This document shows positions 23,417 through 36,501 of a stretch of DNA of 43,183 nt, piece by piece. How positions within the stretch are numbered: the first letter of the stretch is position 1; each line of letters starts with the position of its first letter. The notes beneath the pieces are model-generated. The model worked only from the letters and a program-made list of their open reading frames with translations, made no database searches and was not told where the DNA came from. A program made the translations under genes and the position numbers. Origin of the DNA: Silene noctiflora (Eukaryota; Streptophyta; Magnoliopsida; Caryophyllales; Caryophyllaceae); NCBI GenBank assembly GCA_009801015.1, contig VHZZ01001792.1, positions 23,812 to 66,994 on the forward strand, given 5' to 3'.

Positions 23417-24989
23417 TAATGTAACCACCCTTATATTTAACATTATTTTAACCGATTGTGAGATATTATAAGTACGTAAGTTGTAACGCGTCACATATGA
23501 GAATTGGTGGTGGCTTTACTTATGGTAGCGTCTAGGGTTTGACTTTCGAAATTGACTTTAGTCATTAGTAAGTAGTAACGCAAAGATGATAACCCACTTG
23601 GAAATATATATTAAAATGAAATCAAAATGTAAAGATGTTTTAAGATAGTTAATTGGTGACTTGAGTTAGTTAATTAGACTTTGCTTTATCGTACCAACTT
23701 GATAGTAGAAAATAACTAGATAGGATAATTTGTGATGAAACAAATATTGCATAGATTAATATGCATAATATACTATCAACAGGTTGGCAAGGAGTGTGAC
23801 CACGGTGGAGCTAGGATACAAATTATGCAAACCAATTAAATAATCAAATTAGAGTGGTTGAATATATGTGTGACACTTCATAGAGGTGGCTAAAGGTCGG
23901 GTTTGAGTCGGGTTGGTTTGACCTGATCTACTCATCTCAGTCTAGGGTTACTGTGAGTCCGTGGCTGCGAATGGGCGGTGGGGTTGGGTGTGCCAGTCCG
24001 GTTGGCTTAGGTCTAACCCTTACTTTGCCCGGATACAAATTTTATGCCAAGCAGATTGGGTGTCAAGTCCTTTTTATTAGGTTTTGACTTTGTTGGCTCG
24101 TGTAATGCTTTTCGTTGTTAATAAAAAATAGGAATATTGAGTGAGGACTCATTTATGACTTTTTGAATTGCATTTGGGGAAAGATGATGATTTAACAGAG
24201 AAATAGTTAGATTTAATCTAGGATCTTAATTTTTACTTACGACATAATACAATAGGTAGTGTAGGTAGGAGTATATTAGAACTGAGCCGATATCGAGATG
24301 CGTTCGTATATCAAAAATTGAACTTGAGCTCGAGTTCAAACTCTCGAAATGAAAGCCCAATCTCGACTCTTACATTTTTCTTGAGCTCGAGCTTTCTTAA
24401 ACATTTTGTTCTCTAAACATGGTTATGATTAATTGATTTTACTAACAGAAGGTGAACTTTGTTTAAGCCTTTGGCAGGCTCAATATTTTCTAAGAGAACT
24501 CGAGCTTAACTCTTAGCTCGCTGAGTCTAAATAACTCTAGCTCGAGTTTAGATTGTCATTATACTCTTTATTTTCTTTTTTACTTTTGTTAAATCTAAGT
24601 AAATAAGTTATCCTTTGAAACAAAATATAATTATAAAATTATAAAAGAAAAAATGACAAATGCAAAATAACATATTATTTAAAACAAGTACTATTCATAA
24701 TTAAAAAATTATTTTACTACTGTTAAGACTCATGTTAAGTCGAAGGATAAAAATAGTGTAACTACGCAAATCAAACAAGTTTTTAATTTTTTTGTTTTCG
24801 TGTGGACTCTTGAAGATCTTCATTTCTTTTGTGAGAGTCTTCTCCCTGCCCTCCTCTTTTTTGGTTTTATTACGATTTTATGGTATATTGAAAATTTTTA
24901 ACTCTCTTTTACCATCTCATCCGCGAGAAATGTTATAGGCTTTCAATTAACCCAATTTCTTTAGCTTATAAAAAAAAGTTTTTAATCGA

Positions 24990-25299
24990 ATCCTAGCTGA
25001 GCTTGGATCAACTTATATTTGGCCAAGCTTCACTCCAGCTTAGACCAAACCAATTCCGTACACTTGTCCAAGTGCCTCAACTAAGCTTGGATCGACTTAT
25101 ATTTGGCCAAATTTCACTCTTACTCGAGTCAAGCTTAGACCAAACCAATTCTGAACACTTGTCGAGGTGCCTCAAGTCCCCAACTGAACTTAGATCGGCT
25201 TATATTCGGCCAGATTTCACTTTTACTCACGCTAAACTTAGTCCAAACCAATTCAAAACCAAATCCGAACACTTGTCCAAGTGCCTCAACTCAATTTCA
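24990..25299 (+). repeat. Three-copy tandem repeat of ~85-115 bp upstream of DUF3755
   Basis: Each copy carries GGATC(A/G)ACTTATATTTGGCC or a close variant, then CTTAGACCAAACCAATTC, then ACACTTGTC(C/G)A(A/G)GTGCCTC. Copies start near 24997, 25086 and 25188. A 100-codon open frame over it is a by-product of the repeat, not a gene. Confidence 0.8.
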
Positions 25300-25806
25300 C
25301 ATTAGAGGTAAGGAGTACAAAATGATTACTAATCCAAACTAAAACACCCACACAAAACTAATCCCAAATGGATTAAACTCACTAATCTACCTCTCAATTC
25401 AATTACACTAGTACTTAAAACAAGTATTACTATTATTTTCAATCAAAGCAACTATCATCATTCATCATAATCTCCCCTTTCCTATTCCGTACAATCCCTA
25501 ATTTCTTCACCAACCTTCTTCTCCCCTTTTCCCTAAAAAAACAACCTTAAATTTTCATAAAATTCATAACTTTTAATTCAAAACACAACAAATTTCCCAT
25601 CAAAATCCCACCTTTTTCACAAAGTTTACACCCTTTTTCAATTTCCTCATCTGGGTAGTTCTTAATTTCCCCTTTTATGGCGGGAATTCCAGTTGTTTTC
25701 TGCAAAAAGTCCAATTTTTGAGGCTTTTTTTCAACTGGGTATCTTGAATAAATTCTGGGTTTGTTGTAAATTATTGTGAATTGATTAAATTGATTTTAAT
25801 TTGATA

Positions 25807-28800
25807 ATGGCAGCTAGTGCAAACCCTTCTGGGAATCAAGAACAACAGCAGCAAAATCAAAGTTCAATTAATGGTGGAACTGCAAATTGTAATAATAATA
25901 ATAATAGTAATAATAATGGTATAAGTAATGGTAATTCAGGTGTTAATTATGATAATAATTCAGGGGTTTTATCTGGAATTAAGCATAATCCTGGTATTTC
26001 TACTGATTGGACTGCTGAAGAACAAGCTATCTTGGATGATGGTCTTGTCAAGTTAGTTTCTTTTCTTTTAATTCTTCTTGCTTAAGACCGTTTTAAGTTA
26101 AGACCTCTTACGACTCTCCTTTTATTAAGCTTTTTTAAATCGGTTGTGAGTGTCGTCATAACCAAGAATTTGTGGTGGAAATTAGTAATGATGTAGCTTG
26201 ATTTGGTTAAAATTTAGTTCTTGGTGAATTTGGATTGATGAATTGTATTATTCGCTCCGTCCCAATCATTTGTTTAAGTAATTTAGCCTTTGGGAGGATT
26301 GTGGAGTATTTTAATCGGAGGTAAACAAATGATTGAGACGGACTTGGTATTATTAATGCCAGCTTAGTTCTAGTCTTCTAGATGATTACTGTATTTGATA
26401 ATTATGATGTGTGAATAAGGAAATGAGATTGTTTTCTGTTTCTTTATGATGAGTTTGGTCATTTGAGGTAAAAGTTTGTGGTGCAATTATTGAACATGGA
26501 GTTAGCCAACTGATTTGTTTTTGTTTATGAGCCGGGTTTAACGACAAGTTCCATAAGAAGAACGTTTATTTTGGACCGCGGTTTTGTCTAGATGTCTGGT
26601 GTTGAACAGCAATTTTAGCTTGTTTTGGGGATTTAATTTTCTATTTTCGTTGAGGTAATTGTATATGGGTTTATTGGAATATAAATTTCGCTTTTTCTTT
26701 GATTTTAAATTCTGAAACCTTGAGATGCTTATATGAATGACAGCATTTTAGTTTACATCAGTCGGTCTGTGTTTATGGATACAGCACAACTGCTCATGTT
26801 TGGTGTTTATTACACAAACACAAAATACCTATGTTGACGGTTTTACATAATTACATGTGAGATAGACCTTTTGACTATATAATTATAAGAGGAGTAGGCA
26901 CGTATTTGCGCTGGTCTCATATAGTCATATGTGAGATGGTGTCATAAAAGACATACCGACACACATAATGGGCGAGTCTTTGTTTCTCACTACTTCTTGC
27001 TTCTTTTTTGAGAAAAATCTCACTTAATTTGTATATTCAATGCAGATATGCTTCCGAATCAAATGTAGTCCGTTATGCTAAGATTGCTTTGAGTATGCCT
27101 AATAAGACAGTACGTGACATAGCACTGCGCTGCAGATGGCTGAATGTAAGCTTTTAGACATTTTCTTGTATATCAAAATGGCAAATTTCCTTTATAGTTT
27201 CATTTTATTCTAGCTCAGAAGCTTTAATGAGCGAGGAATACTTGAAAAAGTTCATTAGTTTATCCAACCACCGTTCGTCTTATTACTCTATATGTCTTCT
27301 TATTACTCTATCTGACATGGTTTTAATTTCACTAGTCGTTTAAAGGAGCTATGTTACTATCTATAACCAAATATCATGAGTTATATTTGGTATTTATCTT
27401 CTTTTGGTTCTCTTTTGTTTCAATAAAAGAACAGGCTACATTTATGCTTAGAACGGAAATATAGAGGGTGTTAATAAGTGAAATATCATGGGTTTTTTGT
27501 TGGGACAAAAGATGTGAAGAATGATCCTAGGAGCTATTATTGGAAGTTAATTTAAACCTTATTTCTCTAGCCATCTTTTCCAATATTCACCTGTATGGCT
27601 GTATAGGAGCTATTTGGCGACATCTGGCTTTGCAACGTAGAAGAAAAATATCGAACACTTGTCTACCATTGTAGAAATATGGTCTTATATGATCAGCTTC
27701 TTTTCCCACGGCTGGAAACACGGCTTCAGCTTCCCTTTCTACTACCCTGTTAGTCAATACTACTAATATATAGGATACAATATTATATATAGCTGACATC
27801 TCCTTTAAAATCTTGTTCTGTACATACACTACTACCTTTAATTGCAGTACGGAAATTTCCTAAACAATAATCAGCTCAGCTGCAGCTTTGTCAATTAGGC
27901 AGTATACGTGAGTTATGTGACTACTTCCTATATCTAGTCCGAAACCAAAATTCTAACACACTATTCATCTGTTAAAAACATGACACATAAGGCTTTGTTG
28001 TTGCTGTAAAAAAGCATATGGCTGGTTTTCTGCCTGATACTATGAATATACTATACTGACTAGCATCATATTTCCCCATACTATCTCGTGTACTACATGG
28101 GAGTATAATATCTTAGATGTTTTATAATCATCTAAGCAGTTTATCTGTTGGTCAAAATGATGATGCAAATAACAAATGTGGAAGAATAGTGCTAAAGCTG
28201 GTTTATGAGTTTATCTGAATCTGGAAACCAATTGGGGAAGGGGACGTAAATTGAACTCTAAGATTTGGTATTTTTTGCTTGCTTTGACACTTTACGCTGC
28301 ATTGGTTCAGAAAAAGGAGGTCAGCAAGAGACGAAAGGATGATCATTCAAGGAAAAGCAAAGATAAAAGGGTATGCCGTGCAACTCAGACTTGTAATGCT
28401 ATTCGTTTATTGTTATAATTGTTACCTCTAGAAGATGCATGTTTGATTTACCTTCTCGGCCTCGTCAAATCCTTTTTTACATAATTTCCCCCTTCTGAAG
28501 TCCGCTGGTGTTTAGTATTCTTTTCCTTATTGTTTGCTCTCATCCCTTTTATGATGTATCTGTCACTGAATATGCTTCTTTACGTTGTTATCCACTTCTG
28601 AATTCTGATATTAACTGTTCATAAGTATCTTGTTATCTGGTAGAGGATTTCCTAGTAGTAGTTTCGAATGACCTTTATCTGACAAAAAGTGTTCCTGGGT
28701 CCAAAGAAGACAATATTCTTTGTTTCTGGATTATGGCTTTAAGATGAAATTCTCACTAAACTGGCTGCTTCTCAATGCAATTTTTATTTTTGGTCACCCA

Positions 28801-31800
28801 GAAGCAACCTAACGCAAGTTGAGGCTGTGTACATCAGAACCCTCTCACCCCGCCATTTGCTGGTGCCTTTGTGTTATGGGGTACTGTTGTTGATATTTGC
28901 TTTTGAGCCAACAGTTCTCATATGGAAAATTATTATTTTCTGCACTGTGTATTAGTGTGATAAACATATGCCAGAAACTACTCTTTTGCACCTCAGAATC
29001 ACTTCAATTATTTTTGTCATTGCGATGATGTTTTTTGAACTAGTCTATATCAGTCACACTTAAAAATGATGTAATTTATTTTTCAGGAAAAAGTGACTGA
29101 AAATACATCAAAACCACCACACGTCACATCAAGGCCCAGTGGTCATCCTTATTCAATGCCCGCTGTTCCTGTCGACAGTGAAGATGGTATCTCTTATGAA
29201 GGTAAGTTACTAAGTTTATTTTCTTGATGCCAGCATGGCTCTTATTATCTGAGTTATTCATGTATTCCTGATATAGTGGCTTTATAGTTTATATCATTTA
29301 GTATTCAGTGAAGCATCTAATTATTTTTATTTTATTTTTTTATTCTATTTATATTTTTATTGTAAACTTAAAGAATTCTCTAGCTAGATTGGTTCAGTAT
29401 AGATATCGTAGTAATTCATTCAATTCGCCTGTCAAAATATACTCCGTTATAAACTTCAGCTACCACTTCTAATTGTAAACTTCATATTTAAAACTTTGAA
29501 AATATTGGCAATATACTCGTAATATAATTTTCTCCTTTTAATGATGTGTTGCTTACTCTAATTATTTTCAGCAATTGGTGGCCCTACTGGGGAGATACTT
29601 AAGCAAAATCAGCAGTTCTTCCAACAAATATCCACAAACTTTTCTTCTTTTCAGGTCAGTATTTTATGGTTACTGAATGTCGAATGTATTTGGGTAAAAC
29701 TTGATACTTTTTCCACCCATTTATATTGTTTAATTTTGACTGCCGGTCTGCTATTGTCTCACAAATGCAATAGTTATAACCTTTCTTGAAAGATAAGGTG
29801 AACATAATTTTTTTTTTTTTTTTTTTTTTTTTTTGATAAATCAAACGTGACAAATTTGACATTTTATTTGTACCTTTATATTGGGAGAGATTAATGATTA
29901 AAAGTTCACCATAGAGGGGACAATATAAATGGGAGGCATGTAGTATTTTATTTCGTTATGCATGCATCCTGGAGCGATTTTGGATTGCATCGACACTTTC
30001 CCCTTTTTCAAAAGTCAAGGTCATGGCATGAAGATTTTTCAGGGTTGGATTTTCAAGGATTCAGTAATTGCTATTGTGTTGGTCATTGTGTTTCATCAGG
30101 AATGAAAGAGGGAGGAGGTTTAAGTAGTTACGATGTTATCTGCCTTAGGTTTTCGGAAAGCTTACACGTTAGCACAAATAAAAAGCCTTTTTCGTGGACT
30201 CTGATAGATATGCTTTTGTTGGATTTATACCATGTTCTGTTTACAAAGTACCACCTACCAGGTACTGTATGAGTTATAAATTCAATTCTGCTCTGGCCCT
30301 TGTATTTTTCAGGTACAAGATAACATCAGCCTCTTTTGCCAAGCTCGGGACAATCTAGCAAAGATAATGAACAGGTAAATTTCCTCTGTATCTTGCTAAA
30401 ATAACGCACCATAATTATTCGCAAGTCAGCCTGCTGTTTAGTTTAGAAGTTGAGGAACTTTTAGTCAATCAGGCCAGAAGTGCAGTGTTATGCTGATGGG
30501 CTTTGAATCCTTACCATGAGCACCATCCCTCAACGATTTTATGCTATGTGACATCTGGTGTACTCGAGTGACTGCTCATGTGAATTTAAGTAGTTAGGAC
30601 CACTTTTTGCTGTTTGACGGTACACGGCCTGTTGATCTGAAATTATTTATCTCTAAGGCCTTGCCGGACAGCTGATTTAAATGGAGTCAAATTACACACT
30701 AAACTGTTAACATTATTTTATTGTGAAGTAGGAGTTGGTCAAACGTTTCCTTCCCAATCTTTTATTTTTCATTATTGATGATCTAGAGGCAATGGCCTTT
30801 TGTTTCGAGGACAAGGGTAAGACTTCGTACATCCTACCCCCATTAATTTGCCATAGGCGCTGGGGGTAATGTTGTACAATAAGGGACGAGTATTAAATTT
30901 GACACCTTTTGATCATTAATGTAGTGGTCCTAACCTTGATGTAGTCAGATAAGTTAAATGTTTTTGTTTCTGTTGTACTCTACTTTTGGAGTGGGTACAT
31001 GTAGATATTTTCAATGGCTGGAGTTAAGACATCTTCAGTCATTTGGGTACATGATTAAGAGGCGGAGAAAGTTTCTACCGTCGTTTACTCGTTGTTTCTG
31101 TCCCATCTCATGTTTGAAGATGCTTCGCTTCATATGTTTTTTTTTCTTTCTTCGAGAAACTATTCCACACAAACTAGTGCATAGTCAAAAAATACCTTTC
31201 AAGTTTCAAGTGACACTATTAAAAGTCATTGTGCCATAAATGCCAACTTATACCGCGTCAAAATATAATCGTGATAACCTTCGAAATCTTTATAACTTGG
31301 TTGTGGTGTTGTGTCATTCCTCAATTTAACACCATTCTACGAGGTACGAACACCAATATGCAAACCTGGCCATCATAGCCATAGTACTGCAGTCACATGT
31401 AAATGATATCAATGTTTTCACCAAAAAATACAGTAATCTACCCATGCATATAACAGCTAAAACAACATTACCCAGTGTTTCACACTAAGGGATCTCGCAA
31501 ATGGCTTGGTAAAGGGTCTTGATGCCAAAGTACAGGGGACCAAGACTTGAGCCTTTGAATTGATGTTGAAAAGCCACCGCTCAACCACTGAGCTCGTAAA
31601 AAGCGAGCATTGAGCTAGGCTATTTACTAAATCACAAATGATCGTAAAAAAACAGTTTAGTTCGGACCCCTCCCCACCCAAAGGAATTTCTGCTTCAGTT
31701 CACTTATATACTTGTTTTCTTTGTATTGACTTTGATGAGTGCATTTTATGAATTGATGACTAGCAGCATGAGTGATACTCCGGAAATAATGAAGCAAATG

Positions 31801-31884
31801 CCACCATTGCCTGTAAAGCTGAATGAAGAGCTTGCCAACACCATCCTCCCTCGTACAAGTACGAACCATCAGTTGCAGTCCTAA
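25807..31884 (+). CDS. SANT/Myb-like nuclear protein, DUF3755 family
   Basis: Function unknown; composition suggests a nuclear, chromatin- or transcription-related role. Exons: 25807-26051, 27046-27145, 28311-28370, 29087-29201, 29572-29654, 30313-30374 and 31764 or 31767-31884; 260 or 261 aa. Residues 1-55 are Gln/Asn-rich (runs of N and Q). Residues about 67-117 form a SANT-like helix region starting DWTAEEQAILDDGL, with conserved KIALSMPNKTVRDIALRCRW. Residues 116-135 are strongly basic (KKEVSKRRKDDHSRKSKDKR), a likely nuclear localisation signal. The DUF3755 part follows (IGGPTGEILKQNQQFFQQIS, then IMKQMPPLPVKLNEELANT). From memory it matches Arabidopsis At3g07565, which neighbours PEX13 there. 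The ATG at 25807 is chosen because the upstream triplet in the frame is TTG. The last acceptor is a NAGNAG site. Confidence 0.9.
26248..26349. mobile_element. Stowaway-like MITE in DUF3755 intron 1
   Basis: CTCCGTCCCAATCATTTGTT (from 26255) and its reverse complement near 26322-26343 (TAAACAAATGATTGAGACGG) form the classic plant Stowaway ends. The element is about 100 bp, with TA-containing flanks (TATTATT on both sides). Confidence 0.75.
28800..28900 (+). repeat. SINE-like relic in DUF3755 intron 3
   Basis: Contains GAGGCTGTGTACATCAGAAC, CCTCTCACCCCGCCATTTGC and then GTACTGTTGTTG, the same order of blocks as the other members of this dispersed family. Confidence 0.6.
29809..29834. repeat. 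Poly-T tract in DUF3755 intron 5
   Basis: About 26 consecutive T bases; a mononucleotide microsatellite whose length may be imprecise in the assembly. Confidence 0.9.
30785..30880 (+). repeat. SINE-like relic in DUF3755 intron 6
   Basis: Contains ACAAGGGTAAGACTTCGTAC, ATCCTACCCCCATTAATTTG and GGCGCTGGGGGTAATGTTGT. It shares block order with the copies at 13537, 28800 and in the TBC leader intron. Confidence 0.6.
31761..31766 (+). promoter_or_regulatory. NAGNAG tandem splice acceptor, last DUF3755 exon
   Basis: The acceptor is TAGCAG. Using the first AG gives an extra serine codon; using the second does not. Both keep the frame (AG/C AGC ATG or AG/C ATG), so two proteins differing by one Ser are possible. 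Confidence 0.7.
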
Positions 31885-33100
31885 TTGTTCGCCTTTCAGT
31901 TAAAATCGGTTAGTCAGCTTTGGAAATGTAAAGGTGGTTACCAACATAGGATTCTACTCCAATGGCGGATTTAAGAAAAACGACGGGTAGTAAGCAAAGA
32001 AGTATGCTCTCACTCATATACATGCCCCTTACAAATGTCCGAGTTTATAGATTTTTTTTTGTTGCTTTGTAGACTATTTTTCATTTTATAATTTATAGTT
32101 TCAGTTACGTAGTTTGTGTAGTTCTCCAAAATTACTGTTTTATTGGCATTAGAAGGTGGTAAAATAATAAGTTCGTAGGCTGAGTTTTAGCTTGCTTCAT
32201 ATTGTAATTATTTCCCCTTTAATTGGTTTGTGTAGTCCAATTTAGCCTGAATTCGAGCCAAAGTAGTTACAACTAAGGGATACACAAAATTGTCCTAAAT
32301 TGACTTTGTTCTATTCTCAGGACTCGAATTCATGATCTCCAGTTAATTACTTGTATTAGCGGGTCACTTGTAGTTTTTGACAGTCATTTTTGATAATATA
32401 TGTTTCAGATGAGAGTTGTAATTAAGTTTGCAAGTCTAAGACGGTTTTAAGCAAAACTAGCTCAAGACCTTAGTATGTCTCATTCAATTATATATCATTG
32501 CGATTTGCGAGTAGAAAAATCGTCTGTATGACTCGTGACTTGATGACTTTACTCGAAAACTTTTGCTTTAGATTGAAGTCCCTTTCAAAAGAGTAGTCAT
32601 ACATAAGACACAGAATATTATCCTTACTCTAGATGGCTAGTTTTATCTCAAATTGAACCAACAGCAACATTACCCTTGTCCAATTAAGAGGCAGAAGAAA
32701 ACTGAAGGATGACACCAATAATTCATTGGGGAAAGGAAGAGAAGTGTGAGAAGATACACAAGACAAAACGATAATATTATCCCAGTGCCTTGAGGGTTTA
32801 GCCAACGCTAACAAAGGTTCATAACTCATACTCGTAATTATTAGGTAGGCTTACCTCACTGTTAGCACCACAAATAGACGGTTTTTAGAAGACCCAAATG
32901 AAAACGACAACCAGTTTAAATAAGAAGAAGCATGCGTCTATTTTCGTGACTCGGTGTTCTTTCACTCCATCATAACCCGGAACCAAAATAATAACGAGCC
33001 TTAGGGCTCCATTGGAAACGGAAGGTGACTATATATATATATTCTCAATAGAGAATATTGAACAAAATAATATTTAAAGGCTGTTAGTTTCTAAAAATTA

Positions 33101-33293
33101 CCCTCTTCGTCCCGGTCATTTGTTTACCTTTTACCTTTCTATATTAAGCGTAATTGTAAAGAGTAATTTGATCATTCACATAACATATTTGTCCATCTGT
33201 CACTCAACAAGAACACCCTCAAATGGTTATCTCCCCTTTCCTTAGTCTTTGTGCGAAAATCAAAGGTAAATAAATGACCGGGACAGAGAGAGT
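33101..33293. mobile_element. Stowaway-like MITE
   Basis: The left CCCTCTTCGTCCCGGTCATT and the right, reverse complemented, CTCTCTCTGTCCCGGTCATT are long matching inverted ends, continuing with TGTTTACC/TATTTACC. TA lies outside both ends. About 190 bp, no coding capacity. Confidence 0.75.
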
Positions 33294-33696
33294 ATATTTT
33301 TATATTTACAAGCCGATATTAGATGAATTTTGTTGTTTTTTTCCTTCACATACAAGAAATGAAAAATCCTGAAGTGCAATCATTTTCTTACTTTATTATA
33401 GGTAAAAAGGGTTGCAATACTTGATTTTAAATTTCTTTTTCTTAGTCTCCCTTTTGCACATTTTTGTTCCCATTCAATTGGAGGTGAAAATAGACAATAG
33501 TTTCAACTATTGTGCTTTACTTGCACATAATTCCTACTTTAAACTAAACTTGATTAATAATGTTTAAAACTTTTTAAAAAGCTTCCATTGTTGTGGATTA
33601 AAGTGGCATTATGAACCAAGCTAAGCAACAACTTTTTTTAACAAATTATCTCTTTATTCTTACTTTTTACCATTACCATACAAAAAGAGACTTACC

Positions 33697-33704
33697 TATA
33701 TATA
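33697..33704 (+). promoter_or_regulatory. Candidate TATA box of the membrane-protein gene
   Basis: TATATATA about 150 bases before the start codon at 33853; plausible spacing for a plant core promoter with a leader of about 120 bases. Confidence 0.4.
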
Positions 33705-33852
33705 TTCCTTTCTTATAGGACTTACACTGCAGTGCAGTATCCCAGTTAAAATCCTTTATAATCTGATATTTCTTAGTATACGCTTCGTTCAACTGAACTT
33801 TCATGGCAGTCGATTATTAGCTCGTGTAGTCGAGACTTGGTAGTTGATTGAG

Positions 33853-36501
33853 ATGGGTTTAAGACAACAGAGAAACTGGGTAGTGCTGGTAGTTTTCGTG
33901 ACATTCTCCTTAAATTTCGTTATTACTGCAGCTGCAGCTCAGTCATACAGCAGTGTTAACACAGGTAATTCAGAAACTTCTGCATCATTTCATTCTCACA
34001 AAACTGCACAAAATATTGCCTAACCTAATGTGAATATTTTACGATTATGAAGAAACTCACCAATTTAGAATAACGGTTCCTGCAGGAAGAAGGCTCGTAC
34101 AACTTCAGAAAACTGCAAATGCAATCGCAAGAATAGATCCCTTAGATCAGTTCAGGAAATATAGAGGCCAGTATAACATCACAAACAAGCACTATTGGAG
34201 TGTAAGCCCGTTATCCGTTTCTCTTTTTCTCATTTTAGATGAACTCTCTTTAAATACTTAACTAACAATTTATATATACTGCAGTCTACCATTTTTACAG
34301 GTATTTATGGATATACCATTGGACTGTTATGGCTCGTTGCTGGCATCGTATACTTGTTTTACCTCCTAGCAATAGCTTGCTGCTTTGAGAACAAGAAAAT
34401 AAAGCAGAGACGAAGAACACCCTGTCAAAAGCAATGTTATCTCTTCCCTATTGTTTCAACAACAGTTTTTACTGTCATCGCAATGTAAGCAGTACTTATG
34501 AAGCCAGGAATACTTAACAATAAAACAAAGCGCAATTAGTTTAGCGAGTCATCTTGTTTAGTAGCCACACTAAAAGGGAAATATGATTTTTTTTACTGTG
34601 AAATAGAATTGCATCTGGGGTTACTCTAGAAGGGAATGCGAGATTTTATTCTAGAGCAAAGACGATCATGACAGTAATAATGAACACAGCGGATCAAGCA
34701 TCCGATAGCATGAATAATGCTACAGGAGCAATGAGAAAGATGAGTATAAATTTAGAAGAAAGTGGTACCTTTGATGGTGATAAAGCTGCTAGATTCTTAG
34801 CTTCGACATCTGACAAACTCGATTATGAAGCTACTGGTTTAGAAGAGCATGCTCAAAGGAACAGAAGCTTATCCGTAGAAGTTCTGACGATAATGTAATG
34901 TTTATATCTGATTCTTTCTCCTGTCAGCTTTGCTTCTCTGAATATGTGTCCTTGACATATACTTGAACTATGTTGCAGGTACATTCTCACTTCTGCTACT
35001 ATATGCCTGAACCTCGTTATTTCAATTGCCTTGTCAGGTAACTACTATCAACAATATATCCTCCCTATCTTCCATATCTTCCTCTATCAAGTCATAAACA
35101 GCAACAAATCATCAGAATATGCACATAATCATTTACTCAAAATATTACACAAATATCTTGTAAATTATAGGAACTTTCTTTCTTGTATAAGGCTCCATCT
35201 ATTAGCCTAAATTAACTCATAAAGCTGTGTATAAATAGTCTTGCTTCTCATTGTATCATTAACACATTCAATACATACATCTTTCACTTCTTAGACAAGC
35301 GATATGTTATCAGAAGTAATACATAAGGTTTTTGGTTTGTGAGACCGTCTGTCACAAGTTTATTCTCTACAAAACTGAGTCTCATGATACATCTTTTTAT
35401 ATGCAGCTTTCGGGGTATTAAGGTTTCGTCGAGTAGTCTACACGTAAGTAGTCAAGTACAGTGAACATTTAAATACAATACCAGAATGTGGTAAGGATAT
35501 GTATCATGTATGCTAAAGCAGCTGTCACTTTCCACAGGCTAGTCGTACTCGCTTGGTTCCTAACAGTTCTCTGCTGGCTATTATTTGGAACCTATTCTTT
35601 CATCGAAAAGTAAGCATCTCATTTTTCTGTCAGTTAAATTTCAAGGTAATCTGTGGAAGCTGATATTGTGAAATTTCAGATTCTCAGGTGATACATGCAC
35701 AGCACTCCGCAACTTCGAACAAAATCAAGAAAACAGCAGTTTGAATACCATCCTTCCCTGCGATGAACTGCGCTCGGCCAGAACAGCATTGTCTGATGTT
35801 AGCATCGGACTCTTTGAGGTTCTTAACCAGGTAATTTTATTATAATAATTTGATTTCACTTATTTTTACTAGACGTCTTGTAATTCAGCTGAGATTTTAT
35901 GTGTTTCAAATGGATCAAATGTCACAGGTGAATGTGAACATCTCCATCCTAAGGGCCAACACACTTCCGAGTCTAAACTATGTATGCAACCCTTTCTCCG
36001 GACCACCCGACTTCCTGTATCAGCCAAAAGACTGCCCTGCAGATTCAATTCATATAGGAGACATTCCACAGGTACTTCCATCGAAAGCCATTAGAAATCG
36101 TCTAGAATGCAAATAACCATTCAATGAATAATTTAACTCTGAATTTACAGGTACTGAAGATGTTTACATGTTCAGACATCAGTGGGACACGATGTAACGA
36201 AGGGTTCATAACCACTAGTGAATACAATGTTATAGAAACTTACACGACTTTGGTACAGAATTTGCTTGATGCATACCCTGTAATGGAAAACCTTGTAAAC
36301 TGTCGGCTAGTCAAAGATACATTCTCAGATATCCTAGTCAATCACTGCAAGCCAGTGAAAAGATACCTTAAGAGCACATGTGTCGGGATGCTGTTGCTAT
36401 CAATAGCGATGATGGTCTTGGTCTCGACATGGGCAACTACCAGTCTTCATGAGAACCAACATTTCACAGATGGATCTGTGAAACCAAACTCTGTACCATA
36501 G
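33853..36501 (+). CDS. Five-pass membrane protein, tweety/prominin-like topology
   Basis: Molecular function unknown. Exons: 33853-33964, 34086-34201, 34285-34484, 34607-34894, 34979-35037, 35407-35443, 35538-35609, 35680-35830, 35928-36071, 36151-36501; 509 aa, all joins in frame. Signal peptide at residues 1 to about 30 (WVVLVVFVTFSLNFVITAAA). Membrane spans are near 84-107, 124-147, 240-263, 271-294 and 470-490. Two large loops lie between spans 2-3 (a helical, Asn/Met-rich stretch with AKTIMTVIMNTADQAS) and spans 4-5. The second loop has several Cys pairs (DTCTALRNFE, LPCDEL, VCNPFSGPPDF, DCPAD, FTCSD, TRCNEG, VNCRLV, NHCKPV). From memory this is the plant family of At2g12400/At2g25270 (PANTHER DDB_G0292058 group), with homologues in slime moulds. 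It is expected at the plasma membrane or endomembranes. The family call rests on topology and Cys pattern, not on a motif with known chemistry. Confidence 0.85.

Larger units (their letters stand above)
19503..25806. other. Gene-free, A/T-rich repeat-bearing region
   Basis: No coding region, tRNA or rRNA is supported over 6.3 kb. Identifiable parts are the three TIR elements (about 20060-20400, 21226-21466, 23097-23416), the GAGCTCGAGC-rich tracts (21541-21960, 24280-24550), a TGAACTGAA-rich element (22020-22245), an (AAAT)n run near 22507-22531 and a three-copy tandem repeat (24990-25299). The last few hundred bases are the DUF3755 promoter and leader. Confidence 0.6.
31885..33852. other. 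DUF3755 3' UTR and spacer to the membrane-protein gene
   Basis: No gene seen. The 3' UTR likely ends around 32160-32230. A Stowaway-like element lies at 33101-33293. The last 150 bases hold a probable core promoter for the next gene (TATATATA at 33697-33704). Confidence 0.55.

Noticed and set aside
25003..25305. 100-codon plus-strand open frame
   Set aside because: It is three translated copies of a DNA tandem repeat, without a known domain, and copies differ in length out of multiples of three.
27587..27829. 80-codon minus-strand frame in DUF3755 intron 2
   Set aside because: Composition is protein-like (HIRPYFYNGRQVFD) but I could match it to no family, and it has no supporting exons; possibly an old transposon fragment.
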